A DNA stretch of 64,000 nt, from NCBI GenBank assembly GCA_022496805.1, contig CM040085.1, positions 38,035,811 through 38,099,810 of the forward strand. The letters are read 5' to 3'. Under the pieces are notes generated by a model, which had not been told where the DNA came from, did not search any database, and saw only the letters and a list, made by a program, of their open reading frames with translations. The position numbers were made by a program, and so were the translations under genes. How positions within the stretch are numbered: position 1 is the stretch's first letter; every line of letters begins with the position of its first letter. Positions 1-12,813 of the stretch are shown here, piece by piece. This DNA is from Pohlia nutans (Eukaryota > Streptophyta > Bryopsida > Bryales > Mniaceae).

Positions 1-512
1 TTCTATTGCATTTGAGTTTAACTAAAAAAATTAAATTTATGAAGTCTAGTTTCTACTCTACTTTGATTTTTGGAAAACTCTAAAAATTGAGTGTTTTACT
101 GGAATTACAAGTTCGACATGTATTACCATGGAGTAGGAAAAATATTTAAATTTAGATACATGGATGATCTTCATTTACTATAATGTTCTTCACTGTAATT
201 TACACCTTTTGAGTACATTTTGTAATTGATATGAATTTTCTTTCAAATCACTTCAAAAAAATCATAGTAATTTCAAATTTTCACCAATTTTTTTGAAAAA
301 ATCATGATTTGTAGTAGACACATGGCTTCATCTACTAAAAATATAGAATTGAACTTTTATCTTATTTACAATGGCAAAAATGAGTGTCACATGTAAAGCA
401 TGATTCATGATCATAGGCCCAGGCATTTAGGGATTCAATACTTCAATTAACTTTTAACATTAGAGTTAACGGAAAAGAGTGTCTCAAAGCGTAAACTCAC
501 CTCATATTCACT
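1..512. other. AT-rich intergenic DNA, nothing recognised
   Basis: No open frame with protein-like composition and no clear inverted or tandem repeat was seen. It is probably old repeat-derived sequence. Confidence 0.5.
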
Positions 513-515
513 TTA

Positions 516-953
516 GAGCATCTTCAGTAGGGACTCTGTACCAGGCTCTCCAGAAGTTGAGTTCACAGGATATGTATATAGCGTCTTATGCAGATGTTGT
601 TTGAGCAATTTATGTAGCACCGTAGCAGGGACGCAGGATCCAGCTCTCGCACTAGACGAACCCAGTCTACAAGATGATGGGTCCGGAAGTCATTGAAAAG
701 AGCCTCACTATTGCAGCTCTCTGTCCGTCGCTTTGCAACGAGGCATACTATTCATCCCACCAGGTCTCTGATGCCAAATCCAGCACCCTGGAGAATCATG
801 AAAAATATAGAGTCCATGCCAGATAAAACCGCAGGAGAAGTCCATTGCATGCTTTTGCAGTGTTGTTATTGGGGTCCGTTTGCAACTTTAGCGAGACCCT
901 CCTATCATATAAAACGCTCCAAAGTTTGTTCCAAAACCCTAGCGGAGATGCTC
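516..953. mobile_element. PIF/Harbinger-like MITE, TTA target duplication
   Basis: The left end GAGCATCTTCAGTAGGG and the right end CCCTAGCGGAGATGCTC are imperfect inverted repeats. Both are flanked by TTA (513-515 and 954-956), the 3-bp duplication usual for Harbinger/Tourist elements. The interior codes for no transposase. The open frame at 693-968 lies wholly inside it and resembles nothing known to me. Assignment to the superfamily is inferred from the ends only. Confidence 0.6.
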
Positions 954-1310
954 TTAGACTCGTTTTGAGTTCAAAAAGACTGCAAAATTAGTCTATGGTA
1001 AGTTGGAAAATAATCTAAAGCAAGGCCATGCGCCACCGTGGGGCATAAAGCTCGTGACCTCCCTAATGCTAGAAGAGAGTTCCCACAAGTTCCTCCAAAC
1101 CTAATAGACTATTGCAGCCCCCAATCAAGAGCTATTCATGAACAATGTTTGTCATAAATTGTAATTATAAGAATCAAACTCTACCTGAATTCCACTTGAA
1201 CTCCAATCATGCACCAATTATGTTTTTGGATAGCTCTATTGTCTTTTGCTTTCCAAATGATTTTAATCCTTGTCTACACTTTTTAAAAGAATTGATAGAA
1301 GAACATTTCC

Positions 1311-1866
1311 TTAACCCTTAAGCGTTCATACTACATTTACTCGGTCAAACCTCATCTATTTTTCACATTTTAAAAGTATATATTATAATTTTGGATATTT
1401 TTTTCATATAATTTATTTTTAAACCAATCTACAATAATTTTTTCATAACTATTTGAATAAAATAGAATTTTATAAGATTTTTCAAAGTTTTTCTCTTGTA
1501 ATAGCCATAGTAATTACAAAAATGCCTAAAACAATATGAAATTTTTAGGAAAAATGTAAACAATAGTGATGAACAACAAGGTGTAGATGGCATGCTTCTT
1601 GAGATTACATAAAAAGAAATTTGATTGAAAAACTTGTTTTGCAGTGTATATTGGAATTTTAGGGTTCTGAGCATTAAAGTGCTGTAAAAAACGAAATTTT
1701 AACAATTCTGAAGAAAAATAAAGTCTACTAGAAAGTAGAAGATATCTCCCACACTTTCCTAGTTGGGACCAATTTCATTTGAAATTAGGAACAAGGTGAA
1801 AATCAACATATGTCTAAAAAACGATCAAACATGGCCCACGGGGCTCCTTGCATGCTTAGGGGTTGA
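1311..1866. mobile_element. TTAA-flanked MITE, singleton
   Basis: It starts TTAA-CCCTTAAGCGTTC and ends GCATGCTTAGGGG-TTGA. The ends are imperfect inverted repeats and the right flank has decayed from TTAA to TTGA. Length (556 bp) matches the other TTAA elements of the window. No coding content. Confidence 0.5.
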
Positions 1867-3552
1867 AGAACATTTTCTAATTTAGAAAGAAAGGATTTTT
1901 GATGAAGTTTAACTTCAAAATATAGAAATAATTTACATTCTAAAAATGTAGGTACATACTATTATTATCACAAATGATGTCTAAAGAACTGAGAAAACTA
2001 AGCCTAAGGCGCTTGGTATGTCCTTAAGGGATAAGTTAGTGTTAAATGTGAAGAATGGTTGCATAATGCAAAACAAAATGTTTATCCTCATGCAATCTCC
2101 GTCAATCATACCAAATTATGTATGTCTACATTATTAATGATTTTTTAATTATGTATTCATTGCTTTATATAATAATTAATCATAGAATAGCATCAATGGA
2201 TCTTTCAACTTCATTGAATATATATATAGGAAACATCAATAGTAAAATATAATATGATTGATGAAGATTGCATGAACATAGGTTTTTTTATTGGGCACTA
2301 ATCTAAATCCGTAGTACATGATTGGATTAGGCAATAGGGTGCCGAATACTTAATTAATTTTCTAAAAATAGATTTGTCACTTTTACTTTTTGAAAATTTT
2401 CTCTAGTAAATTTGAAAAGAAAGTGAAAAAAAATTCCTAAAATTTTGGTCCTTAATAAAATAATATCATTAGTGCCAAAGCCAATCATGTACAAAGAATG
2501 GCAAAAGTTTTTTTTCCTAGAACCCCGTCGCCAAGGAAGGGAGCTCTAGGTTTATTTAGACTTTTTAAAATAAAAAAGGATAAAACCAAATTAATAATTA
2601 ATAATAATAACAAATATATAAATAAATTACCAATTGTCAATTTGTAAAAATGATAATAAAAGTAAACATGTTTAAATAAAACTTTCCAATTGTCAAATTG
2701 TAAGAATAAAAATAAAAATAAAAATGGTTTTCATAACGTAAAATATCATTCAAAATTAAAATTTACAAATAAATAAGTAAAACTTACCAATTGTCAATTT
2801 TTAGAAATAATATTAGTTAGAAATTAGTATAAAAATATATGCATAACCTTTCATAACCTTTCATATAGAAATATATAATGAAAATGAGGTTAAAAGGTAA
2901 TCATTAAAACCATTCAATCATGGTGGCACATGAGGTGGTGAAGAGGTAATGATTTATTCTTGATGGAACTTCTATGATGACATATATACGTATATAAACA
3001 AACATAAGAGAGAATTCTTTTTTGCCAACATTCTAAATAAATTTAGAGAACATGGTGAAAGCATGGTAAACTGAACCACTTGTGATCTCTGTGAAGAAGC
3101 AATAATGTTGGGTCCAAAAATCCATTAATTTTATTTTTTTCTGAATTTTTTTTTGTGGATAAAATAAAAGATACAATGTTTAACAAAGTCTAACCAAAAA
3201 ATTGAAAAAAACATGTTCAATAAGTATTATGTGTGTTATAGTAAGGTTAAAGCAGTTAAAATTGGAAAAGTGGTTATGACCGAATTGAAAAGTAGATATA
3301 AAACATATTGAAATTGCATTAAATTTTTTTTTTTCAAGAATTTTTTTCTTTGGAGCCCTCAAATGCGCAATGAACTTATTGAATATACAGTTAATATTCA
3401 TATTGAACATGATTCAATTCATCAAATTTGCTCTTGAGATTTGTTTTAGACAATATTTTCAAGCTTTACTTTTAATAATCATTTTTTAATATTTTGATTT
3501 GAAACTTTGGGTTAAAGTACCTAATAGAACTATATAGGGCTCTACCAAATTA

Positions 3553-3601
<49 letters not shown>

Positions 3602-4011
3602 TTTTTACTTGTAATTTATGGCCTTTGACCAAAAAATTGTAATTCAACACTAAGGATGACTTTAATGGTTCAGTTTACCGTGCTTTCACCCAACAATATT
3701 CTAAATTTTTTTAGAGAATACTAAGCTAAATTCTTTGAAAAATGCCGAATGGCATTCCAATTCATTTCAAAAGATTGAATTGAGTATCCTCTACCTCGGA
3801 AACGTTTTACTATCTCTATTTGCATCCTTTCAAAGTATTGAACTTAATGTAAAAATTCATTTGACATTGTCTCTTAACATTCATTCTTATGCGATCACCA
3901 TCACGTTTTGATCTTGGAAAGTCACAAATAAAAATTGTATGCTACATGTTTCTCATAGATAGATTAATATGAAGTTTTTTCCTAAATGGAAAAAGTGTAA
4001 ATCAGAACATT
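1867..4011. other. AT-rich intergenic DNA with scattered repeat fragments
   Basis: A stretch at about 2045-2110 resembles the sequence at about 8986-9050. The stretch 3890-3985 resembles 10742-10830. No gene was recognised; open frames here are AT-rich and lack protein-like composition. Confidence 0.5.
3555..3598. repeat. (AT)n microsatellite
   Basis: About 22 uninterrupted AT dinucleotides. Confidence 0.95.
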
Positions 4012-4559
4012 TTAACCCTTTAACGTCCCCATTCAATACTGTTTTCAAAGATTCGTTATAAAATGTTTGATGAAAAACAAAAATGGAGTTGATGTACAAA
4101 GCAAAGTTGTAAATGTCAATGTGAAGATAACATCTATAAGGTTGGATTCATCATATTTATTATTATTATTTTTTCATTAATTTTGCAAGGTTTTCTCTTG
4201 AAATTCAATTTAAAATCCAAAATTAACACAAAAAAATCAAAAAATAATGTAATGAAATCGGAATAACATGCACTACAAGATGGTATGGTTTCCATGATTT
4301 GATTCTACTTATTATGGAAAATCATGTTTAAGGTCTCACTTTTTGAACTAAGAATGAAACTTGACATAAACCACTTGTGTTATTTTTCAAAAATTCACAT
4401 TATCTTATTTTGAAAATCCATACCGTACAAATGGTAGTCAACTAGCACAAGAATCAAGAGAATTTTGGATGGATGAAAAACATCACCGTATGTGGTGAAG
4501 GGACGCGTTAGAAATCATCCAGCGTCCAGAATATGGATGTTGGCGCGTCAAAGGGTTAA
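4012..4559. mobile_element. TTAA MITE, family A copy 1
   Basis: 548 bp including both TTAA flanks. The left end CCCTTTAACGTCCCC faces the right end TGGCGCGTCAAAGGG, an imperfect TIR. It shares its whole length with copies at 11528-12073 and 43031-43577. The CCC...GGG ends directly abutting TTAA are those of piggyBac-type elements; that assignment is inferred. No coding sequence. Confidence 0.75.
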
Positions 4560-6460
4560 ATTATGCACATGATACGTGTGGCAATGGCTAAGCATTAAAT
4601 TTTATTTTCAAACCTAATCTTCTTGAATTCTCCACTACATTGTTGAATATTACCACTGCTACCACATTTGTGTCTCTTTAAATGTTGTTTAAACTATCAA
4701 GATTTTCCTAAAATTAATAAGCATTATGTCATATGTTAGCCAAATTTGGCACCACTCTAGTAAGTGTGTACAAAAGATCTTTTACCGTTTTAACTAAAAT
4801 AATTTTTCGTGTTTTATATATATATTTCCATGGCTAAGAGTAATAGGATTGTCAACGCTTTGACAATTTTAAAGAAAGCAACTCTTTTGCCAATGAAAAA
4901 TTGTCTTATTTATGTCAAGTTAAGTAGTTAAATATATTTAAGTTATAGGCACTATTAAGAATGGGATGGCCAACATCACGAATGCAAAGCGGGTTGAGAT
5001 TACCGTACCTTCGTCATACTTCCGACGAATATTTAATATTTTTCAAAAAGTCATGTTCGTTGGCCATTTTTATAGTTTTGTTAAATTTGATTTTTTGGAA
5101 AAACATAATATTATATGTTCATCATTCATCTAAAAGGGCCTTACAAGTTAGTATCAGTTTATGGATATTTCACTGGCTAGACTTAATGGATCAAGTGTTG
5201 TAAGGTCTTGTGCTTTGTACAAAATTCAGGACACTAGTGACAACAATGAATGTGGGATATGTAGAACTCTCACTTCTTGTTCTCTCTTAATCACCGGTTA
5301 AACTCCTTGACAAAAATGTGAATAACTTAAGCAAAAATACTTCAAATTACAAAATTCTTTTTGGAGGTGAAAGGTTACTTGAAAATGCAAGTATTCTTAG
5401 TTGAACAATTCTCAAAATAAGTTAGTCCACTATGCACAATTGAGCCTCGAAAGTCTGATCGCAACACATTTTCTTCTCATTCAACTCATGCACATTCTTC
5501 ACAACATTACTAAATTTTGTCCATATCTCATGCATAAAAACTTCAAATCACAAAATTCTTTTTGGAGGTGATAGACAACTTGGCCTTCTAACTTTTCTTA
5601 ATTGAAAACATTTCAAAATAAGACCATCTGGTATGCTCAATTGTGCATCAAAATCTACTGAAAATATGGTATGGTGAGAATTCACATGGGCTTGCAAATT
5701 CTTATCCCATATCATTTGGGAGTGACTTGGAATGAATTTGACTACAAGATCAGCCCAATCTTCTCCTACACCTCACATTTGTTAATACATATGACATTAA
5801 GAAAGGTGATAAAATGGTAACATTTCGACATTTCGACTTTCTCAAAAAAAAATATATATGAAATTCAGCACAAACTACTTGTAATTTCCAAAAAAATTCG
5901 TCTTGGTTTTTTTGAATTATTTAAAGACGAAGTTGCTTGGAAGGTACTGTAGTAAGTAACATGTACTAGTGTGGCCTTGTGTCGTTGGTCTAGTTGTTCC
6001 CTGTGCTCTCCGTGTTCCTTGTACTCTCCATGTACCCATGCATTCCCCTTGCTTTTGCTTTTGCACTTCTTTTTTTGAGAATAATCTATTCATAATTATT
6101 TTAATTAAATTTGTGGAGACAAAATTCAATTAAAAATCCATTCCTTTCACACCGTAGGTCCAAAAACTATGTAACAATTTTCGTGCACTCCTACTCGTCG
6201 AGAGCTTTTCAACAATGCCAAGAATGACATCAAAAACCCCATAGTTCATTTTTCATAACTTAATTCAATTTATAGTGACATAATTTGTTTAAAAATCCAT
6301 AACTTTCGCATTGTAGGCCCAAACGCAACGAAACCTCAAAAGTAATGCTTTCAAAAATTGAATTTATAAAAAAAATTGACATAAATATTTAGTTCAACAT
6401 TATAAATGGCATCCATTTGTTATTTCCTACAACGTTCATTTATAGGCCAACTTCAAACAA
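4560..6460. other. Intergenic DNA with a diverged tandem duplication
   Basis: Segments 5335-5455 and 5545-5660 are diverged direct copies about 205 bp apart, each with the shared string AAAATTCTTTTTGGAGGTGA. No gene was recognised. The frame at 4961-5203 loses protein-like character after its first 30 codons. Confidence 0.5.
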
Positions 6461-6469
6461 TCACAAACT

Positions 6470-6551
6470 GACGACAAATGGGTGGCAATGACGACTAATG
6501 GGTGGCAATGACGACTGACGACAAATGGGTGGCAATGACGACTGACGACAT
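6470..6551. repeat. Short tandem repeat, about 20-bp unit
   Basis: Three imperfect copies of GACGACAAATGGGTGGCAAT, then a shortened GACGACTGACGAC tail. Confidence 0.85.
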
Positions 6552-6689
6552 GAGCTTCTGATATCGGACATCGGACAGAGCGTGTATCCCACACACCTGC
6601 CGTCAGTGAAACGGTGGTCTGTTGAGCCCTTGACTCGGCCAATATATAGGAGTATCTTTCCACAAACTTTTGTGGGTCTCATGCCTGAA

Positions 6690-6860
6690 TTTCTCTAAAT
6701 CACCCTGGACGTTAATGCAAGAGGACAAAATCTACCCCCTCTTTTGTGCATGTAGGGGCCCATCTTAAAAAATAACCCCCTCTTCCAAGGGTTTAAAATT
6801 CCCATTGGGGTCCCCTAGACCAAATTTGGGATGTAGGTCCCAAATTTGCAAAAAAAGACC
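6690..6860. repeat. Dispersed repeat also at 44.7 kb
   Basis: A run containing ACCCCCTCTTCCAA and a CCCAAATTTG-rich end matches 44715-44850 with many substitutions. Function and class unknown. Confidence 0.6.
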
Positions 6861-6929
6861 CTAGAATGCCCAAAATGGAAATTTCAGAAAATGGGGCCAT
6901 GGGTGAACAGTGCTTGCATTAATGTCTGC

Positions 6930-6973
6930 GGGAGGGAGGGAGGGAGGGAGGGAGGGAGGGAGGGGGGGAGGGG
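6930..6973. repeat. (GGGA)n microsatellite
   Basis: About nine GGGA units followed by a run of G, an abrupt G-rich patch in AT-rich DNA. Confidence 0.9.
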
Positions 6974-6978
6974 CTTTA

Positions 6979-7346
6979 GGGCCGCTTCACATTATGGCCG
7001 AAGGTCGAGAGGCCGTAGATTTCCACCAATGGGATTGCAAGAAACCAAGAATTCGGCCTCTCGACCCTTCACACTAGAGGCCAATTGAAAGTCCAAAGGC
7101 CGTCGCCCTCCAAAATGCGTACATGGCAACACTTTTTTACCAAGGCGACGGACTCTCGAAAGGAGGTTTGGGTCGGACAGGAATGGAAACCCAAACTATC
7201 GTCAAGAGGCCGTCGATTTCTTTTCATAAAAAATCAAAACTATATTTTATTGCCTATTTTCAATATATTTCTTTGGACTCTCAACAAAGTTTGGCCACTC
7301 AATCCCACGGCCTCTCGACTTGGACGGCCATAGTCTCAAGCGGCCC
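6979..7346. mobile_element. GC-rich TIR element, PIF/Harbinger-like
   Basis: TIRs of about 38 bp: the left arm begins GGGCCGCTTCACATTATGGC and the right arm ends in the complement of GGGCCGCTTGAGACTATGGC. Both arms reach a shared GTCGAGAGGCCG motif. TTA lies on both sides (6976-6978 and 7347-7349). The interior is richer in G+C than the surroundings and repeats AGGCCGTCG motifs. The small open frames inside are not protein-like. Confidence 0.65.
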
Positions 7347-7478
7347 TTACAGTCAGGGCTCATGACTTGCTGGAGTACATAGCATACCGGTATAGAGCAT
7401 CTCCACTAGCACTCTAAAGGCCATCCAAAAAGCCAGACTTCATCATGTAGTTCCCCACCAACATTTGAATGAAATGGT

Positions 7479-7668
7479 CATAGTGTTCTTTAGCCCTTGC
7501 ATGGATTCATCTATTTTGCTCTCATTGCGTGAAAGATAAAAATTCAGAACATGTGATTCTTGAGGCGACAATCATTCTTTAGGTAAAGAATTATGTGGCA
7601 TGTTCAGTATTCTAGAATCCGCTATAATGCTACCTAGGTATAGCTTATAAGGGCTAAAGAACCTTATG
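7479..7668. mobile_element. MITE family E copy 1 (TTCTTTAGCCCTT ends)
   Basis: The left end TTCTTTAGCCCTTGCA and the right end AAGGGCTAAAGAACCTTATG form a TIR. It matches 42580-42819 (inverted) and 44348-44581 internally as well. Confidence 0.7.
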
Positions 7669-8405
7669 GGGTCTTTCCAAAATCTAAAATGAAAAGATAG
7701 CAACATTTTCTTTTTGACTCTCCAAATGTCTTCAACACCTCATTGTTTGCACTTTTTCAAAGAATTGAGCTTAAACCCTAATGGTGCCGAATGTAGTTTT
7801 TTCTTACATTGGATGACTAAAACTTTGAGGAGCCGATTCTTGTTCATTTGTTGTTGGATTTCAATGAAAACTGTTGGACTGAATTCCAAATGTGTTGTGA
7901 AGATTTACCAAGTGTTCTAGTACAAATAGTTAATTCCAAATGTGTTGTCAATCCAAGGTGTTGTGAATATTTACCAAGTGTTCTAGTACAAACAGGTATA
8001 GTTTTGGACAATTTTTGCTTTGTAAAACTTGGGCCATTTTTTGACATTGCGAGGCCATTTTAGGACACATCAAAAAATAAATTCATGGGTTTCTTTTTGT
8101 ACCAATGTGTTTATATGATGATTTTGAAGCACTTTATAGAATTTTTTTTTCATTTGAATAGGTTTAGAAATAGAATTTCAACTCTAATGTTTTGCTAGGA
8201 AAATTTCAACATCCTTTATTGAAACCAAAACATTATGATCTTGCAATATATGTGGCCAAATGACTCCAAATTTGATTCATGTCATCCACAACATATACAC
8301 TACAGGATTGTATGGTTGAGATTTATGTACCTCACTTACATTTAAACCTATGACACTTCAAAAGCAATGATACTTTTAAATTCAAAAACTAGGGATGCTT
8401 AGGGG

Positions 8406-8985
8406 TTGACACCTAACTGCCCGAGCGTCCATTTTTATTGAACGATGTACAAATTTCATCCTCGTTTTTTCATCCATCATGCACTTTTTGCAGTGTGGGT
8501 TCTTTACTGTAGATTTTATGAGAAGTTAGCTTCATGCGTGTGTGAACCGATTAGAAAGGGGTTGATGCGTGAAAATTTTATGCCTCATTTCATGTTTTAG
8601 TGATTCACCAAAAATCTCTAAGATCTTAGTTCAAAATAGTTCAAAAGTGCTCTTGAAAAAGTCAACTTATAAAATTAAAGAACCAAAAAATCTCCAAAAA
8701 TCACTACACTTAGAGTATTACATTTCAATCCATTACAACAAATTTCATCCACAAATTGTCAATACCTTATTTGTAATCAAATTACAAAAACAAATTGAAT
8801 TTTACTTTTCAAATTTTATACAAAAATATTGGTGATTGCAATCATAGATCTAACTATATGGATAGAATCTAAAATTCATAATGCACAATTTTTTTTCATA
8901 CATTAATTTCAGAAAATCCCTCTTAGTTGCATATTATAATGCATCTTTCCAAATCTAGAGAGGGCTATAGGCATTTAGGGGTTAA
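8406..8985. mobile_element. TTAA MITE, family B copy 1
   Basis: 580 bp from TTGA-CACCTAACTGCCC to GGCATTTAGGGG-TTAA. It aligns along its length, inverted, with 12814-13395 and directly with the outer element at 31031-32164. It represents the state without the nested insertion seen at 31 kb. Confidence 0.7.
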
Positions 8986-9397
8986 TGTGAAAAACAATTG
9001 TGTAATGCACAACAAAATGTTTATTCTCATGCACTCTCCAGCAATCACATCAAATTTCAATTTCAAAAGAATCTTTATTATTAGTGATTTTTTTCTCACT
9101 TTATACATTGCTTAATTTAATAATTCATCATAAAATAGAAACAATGAATTTTTCAACATGATTGAATTCATATGTAGGAAACATCAACAGACACATCATT
9201 CAATTTAGAAATACATTACATTTAAACTAAAAATTCATCTTATGGTCAATTCAATGTATGTGTGTTACCCATTTAAATTTTGTAGCATACATTATAATGA
9301 GGTTTTAGCAATCCAATTGCACTATCATGCTGAAAGGTATGTGTACTTATAGTTTGATATCATTCATAGTACATTTACTAAAATATAATAACATTTT

Positions 9398-9692
9398 GGA
9401 GATATTTTTTTGGTTGCTTAATTCTATGAGTTGACTTTTTCTAGAGCACTTTTAGACTAAAGTCTTCAATATTTTTGGTGAAACACTGCAACATGAAACG
9501 AGGCATAAAAAGTTTCACAAGTCATCAACTTTCTAATTAGGTCACACGTGCAAAAATTGATGTATGAAAAATTCTATGGGAAGTTAGCTTTCAGTAAAAA
9601 TTCACACTGCAAAAATTGCATGGTGGATGAAAAATTGAAGTTTGCTTTTGTACATCATGCAAAATATGCACGATTGGCCAGTTAGGGATTAA
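9398..9692. mobile_element. TTAA MITE, family B, partial copy, inverted
   Basis: It corresponds to about half of family B. It shares with 13120-13395 the stretch containing GAGTTGA, AGAGCACTTTT and TTTCACAAGTCATC. It ends GTTAGGGA-TTAA at 9689-9692. The other end is missing. Confidence 0.6.
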
Positions 9693-9711
9693 TGTGAAAA
9701 ATCACTAGGGC

Positions 9712-10770
9712 TCCGCTTCTCTTTGCACTACCAGCGACGAATTTAGTCTATGAAATTAAAAAGATGTGAAATTCTATGTTACTTCACATAATGGTCTTTG
9801 ACGGAGGAATGTAATAGTCATAGGAATACCATCCAAGGATTTGAAATGCTAGGTTACATCATAGAAAACCCTACCTTTAAACTGTCGACTGACGGCTTGC
9901 GATTCGCTTACATACTATATAAGAGCATCCGCACCCATGCCCTCAAAGGGTTCCACACGTACAATAACTAGATGAAAAATGCTAAAGGACCTTCAGAAAT
10001 GCATATTGATCTTCAATCCTAACGTGTTAAGAAATGACCCTTCAAATTTAAGTTTAGTTAACTATATCCCACATTCTACTTGTGATTGGTCCATTGACTA
10101 TTTGATGTGCACTTTGATGTTTGACAGGCGTTTAGAGGTGGGGGACTGTAATTTCAAGGGCTCTTCAAATGTAGATGAATAATTTTAGTGAGTCTGCTTT
10201 AGGGTGCATGGGTGCGGATGCTCTAAGCGTTGGAAATTCACGAGTGGAACATGTAGTCATGAATCCCATTTTTTCTAAACTAGCTTCGACCTAAGATCGT
10301 CATTGGAATTTGGTATTAGCACAATAAAATGCTAGGGCTCCGCTTCCAGTGATGAAATATCAATTGTATACATGGTGTTCATAACTATTAATTTTTTTAT
10401 ATTCAAAATCATAATTATAAACATGAATTATCACTTTATAAATTATTGGTTCACTTCTCTCTGCACATAAAAGGTTATGAAATTGAAAAGACGTGAAAGG
10501 CTAGGTTATTTCACATAATGGTTTTTGAGGACAAAATGAAACACTTATCAGAAGATCATCCAAGGAATGATGTGAAAGGGTAGGTTACATCATAGAAAAC
10601 CCTACCCTAGAATTGTCAACTGACGGCTCGCGGACTCGTCAGCTCCCTTACATACCCTACGAGCGTTTGAAATCCACAAGTGGAACTTATAGTCTCCACT
10701 ACCATTTTCTAAACCAGCTCCAATCTAAGTTCGTTACAGGAATTCATTCTTATGCAATTACTATCACATC
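9712..10770. repeat. Direct duplication, one copy split by a MITE
   Basis: Copy 1 (about 9712-10310, interrupted by the MITE at 9923-10223) and copy 2 (about 10449-10745) share landmarks in order: TTCACATAATGGT, GGTTACATCATAGAAAACCC, TGACGGCT and a GTGGAAC-containing end. Copy 2 shows the site without the insertion. Confidence 0.75.
9923..10223. mobile_element. PIF/Harbinger-like MITE, TAA target duplication
   Basis: The left end GAGCATCCGCACCCATGC and the right end GCATGGGTGCGGATGCTC form an almost perfect TIR. TAA flanks it at 9920-9922 and 10224-10226. The paralogous empty site near 10655-10665 supports the boundaries. The ends resemble those of the element at 516-953. Confidence 0.8.
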
Positions 10771-10915
10771 TCGAACTTGGAAAGTCACCAAAACAAATTG
10801 TTTGCAATACGTTTCACATGGATTGAATAGAAGAATATGAGTTTTTTTTTTTTTCTAAATGAAAATGCATAAATAGGAAAAATTAAAATTATGTACATGA
10901 TAAGTGTGGAAATGA

Positions 10916-11531
10916 TTAACTCCTAAAAGCATGAGGGGTATTGGACAAAACATAAATGTGTTATAATATATGCCTTCTATATGTTTAATGAAGTTTGGGT
11001 ATAACTACATTTTAGATATAACTAGATTGGGGTAGTGACCAAAAAATGTGACCAAAAAATGCATAAATTAGACAAATTGTAGGGCATCATTTCTAACAAA
11101 TTATCTGTACGGTTAAACTTCAAAAATAACTTTAGATATTTTTTTTATGAATTTAAAAGCATTAACCTTTGAAAAATTGTATAAATTATAGTTTTTACTT
11201 TTCGAGTTTAAAATTTATCATGATTGGTTAAAGTTGGTTTATCTATTGTAAACTTCAAAAAAGCAAGAGAAATGATGGAGGAAACATCATTTATCTCCCC
11301 AAATAGAAAATTATATAACACTAAGACAATGTTGAGGTGATCCTTCTTGAAAAATTCTCCCGGGTTGAGTTCAACTCGGATTGACATAATTCAAATTGCA
11401 TTGGAAAGGAGACTTGATGTAGTATTTTAAAATACTTTTTATTTTTTCAAACAATTATTTTATTTGTTCTGGGCAGCCCGTTAGATTGGGGTAGTGACCA
11501 AAAAATGGTCGTTTGAGCGTTTAGGAGTTAA
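10916..11531. mobile_element. TTAA MITE, family C copy 1
   Basis: It starts TTAA-CTCCTAAAAGCATGAGGGG and ends GAGCGTTTAGGAG-TTAA. It aligns with 31335-31884 and 54642-55042. A subterminal self-complementary box (GACCAAAAAATGGTC) lies next to the right end. Its right TTAA (11528-11531) is also the left TTAA of the next element. Confidence 0.75.
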
Positions 11532-12073
11532 CCCTTTAACGTCTCGATTCAAAATTGTTTTCAAAGAAGCGTTCTGAAATGTTTGATGAAAACCAAAAAT
11601 GGAGTTGATGTACAAAGAAAACTTATAAATGTCAATGTGAAGATCACATATGTACAATTGGATTTATTATATTTCTATTAATATTTTAAAATAAAAATTG
11701 AAGGTTTTATCTTGAAATTCAATTAAAAATCTCAAACTAACACAATTTATAAAAAAAAAATTGTAATGAAATTGGAACAACATGCACCACGAGATGGTAT
11801 GGTTTCCATGATTTAATTCTACTTATTTTGGAAAATCATATTTAAGGTCTCACTTTTTGGACTAAGAATGAAACTTGACATAAACCAATTGCTTTATTTT
11901 TCTAAAAATTATAATAAAATATTTTGAAGATCGAAACCGTACAAAAAATAGTCAACTTGCACAAGAACCAAGAGAAATTTGGATGGATGAAAACTGTCAT
12001 GTTTGGATGGAATTTGAACTGTTGTAATTTGTTCGTCTTTCAATATATAGACGCATGCATGTCAAAGGGTTAA
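11528..12073. mobile_element. TTAA MITE, family A copy 2
   Basis: 546 bp. The left end CCCTTTAACGTCTCG and the right end GCATGTCAAAGGG abut TTAA on both sides. It aligns with 4012-4559 and 43031-43577 throughout. Confidence 0.8.
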
Positions 12074-12250
12074 GTAGTTACTATTGCAAATTTGTCTATT
12101 TGAATTTGACATGTATTTGAAGGTAGTCGTCAATGTGCCGTTTGGGCATTTAGTGCACTTGTGATAAATTGTTGTACTTGAGCCACATATCTACCTAGTC
12201 TCTCATTCATAACTAAAAGGTGGTTTATACCAAATCTAGAGCAAGAGATT

Positions 12251-12458
12251 AAAAGGTAGTTGCAATGTAGGGTGCACCAATTTTTTGGTCACAACCAACA
12301 TTTTTGGCATTTATTTTACTTTTCAAGCTCAATATAAGATAACCAAATGGAAACAAAAGGTAGTTGCAATGTAGGGTGCACCAATTTTTTGGTCACAACC
12401 AACATTTTTGGCATTTATTTTACTTTTCAAGCTCAATATAAGATAACCAAATGGAAAC
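12251..12458. repeat. Two tandem copies of a 104-bp unit
   Basis: 12251-12354 and 12355-12458 appear identical apart from the first bases. The unit begins AAAGGTAGTTGCAATGTAGG. No coding potential. Confidence 0.9.
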
Positions 12459-12813
12459 AAACTTATAGGACTATGAAAAGCAAGTAATATCTATACCTTA
12501 AAATAATGATGATCAATTTCAAAAAGAGGCTGCTAGATAAGAGAACATAGTACATTTGTTAAATTTGTAAAAGAAGGTTTGAATAAATTTAAAAGATATT
12601 ACACATGGGCTTTGAGTTGAAATTAAAAATCAAGTACAATATTCATCATTGAACTTTCATCATACTTTCATCATGTTCATTGTGTTTTTTTGTTTAAAAG
12701 GGTACTTTCAAAACTTCATATTTCTTAATATAAAGCCTTTAGACCAAAAAAAGAGAAAGAATGCACGTTTAGATATTATATACATCAATCCCACCAGTTG
12801 TCAATTTTTTACT

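Noticed and set aside
7395..7420. A second GAGCATCTCCACTAG-type MITE end
   Set aside because: It resembles a plant MITE terminus, but no matching inverted end was found within 1 kb, so it is not called as an element.
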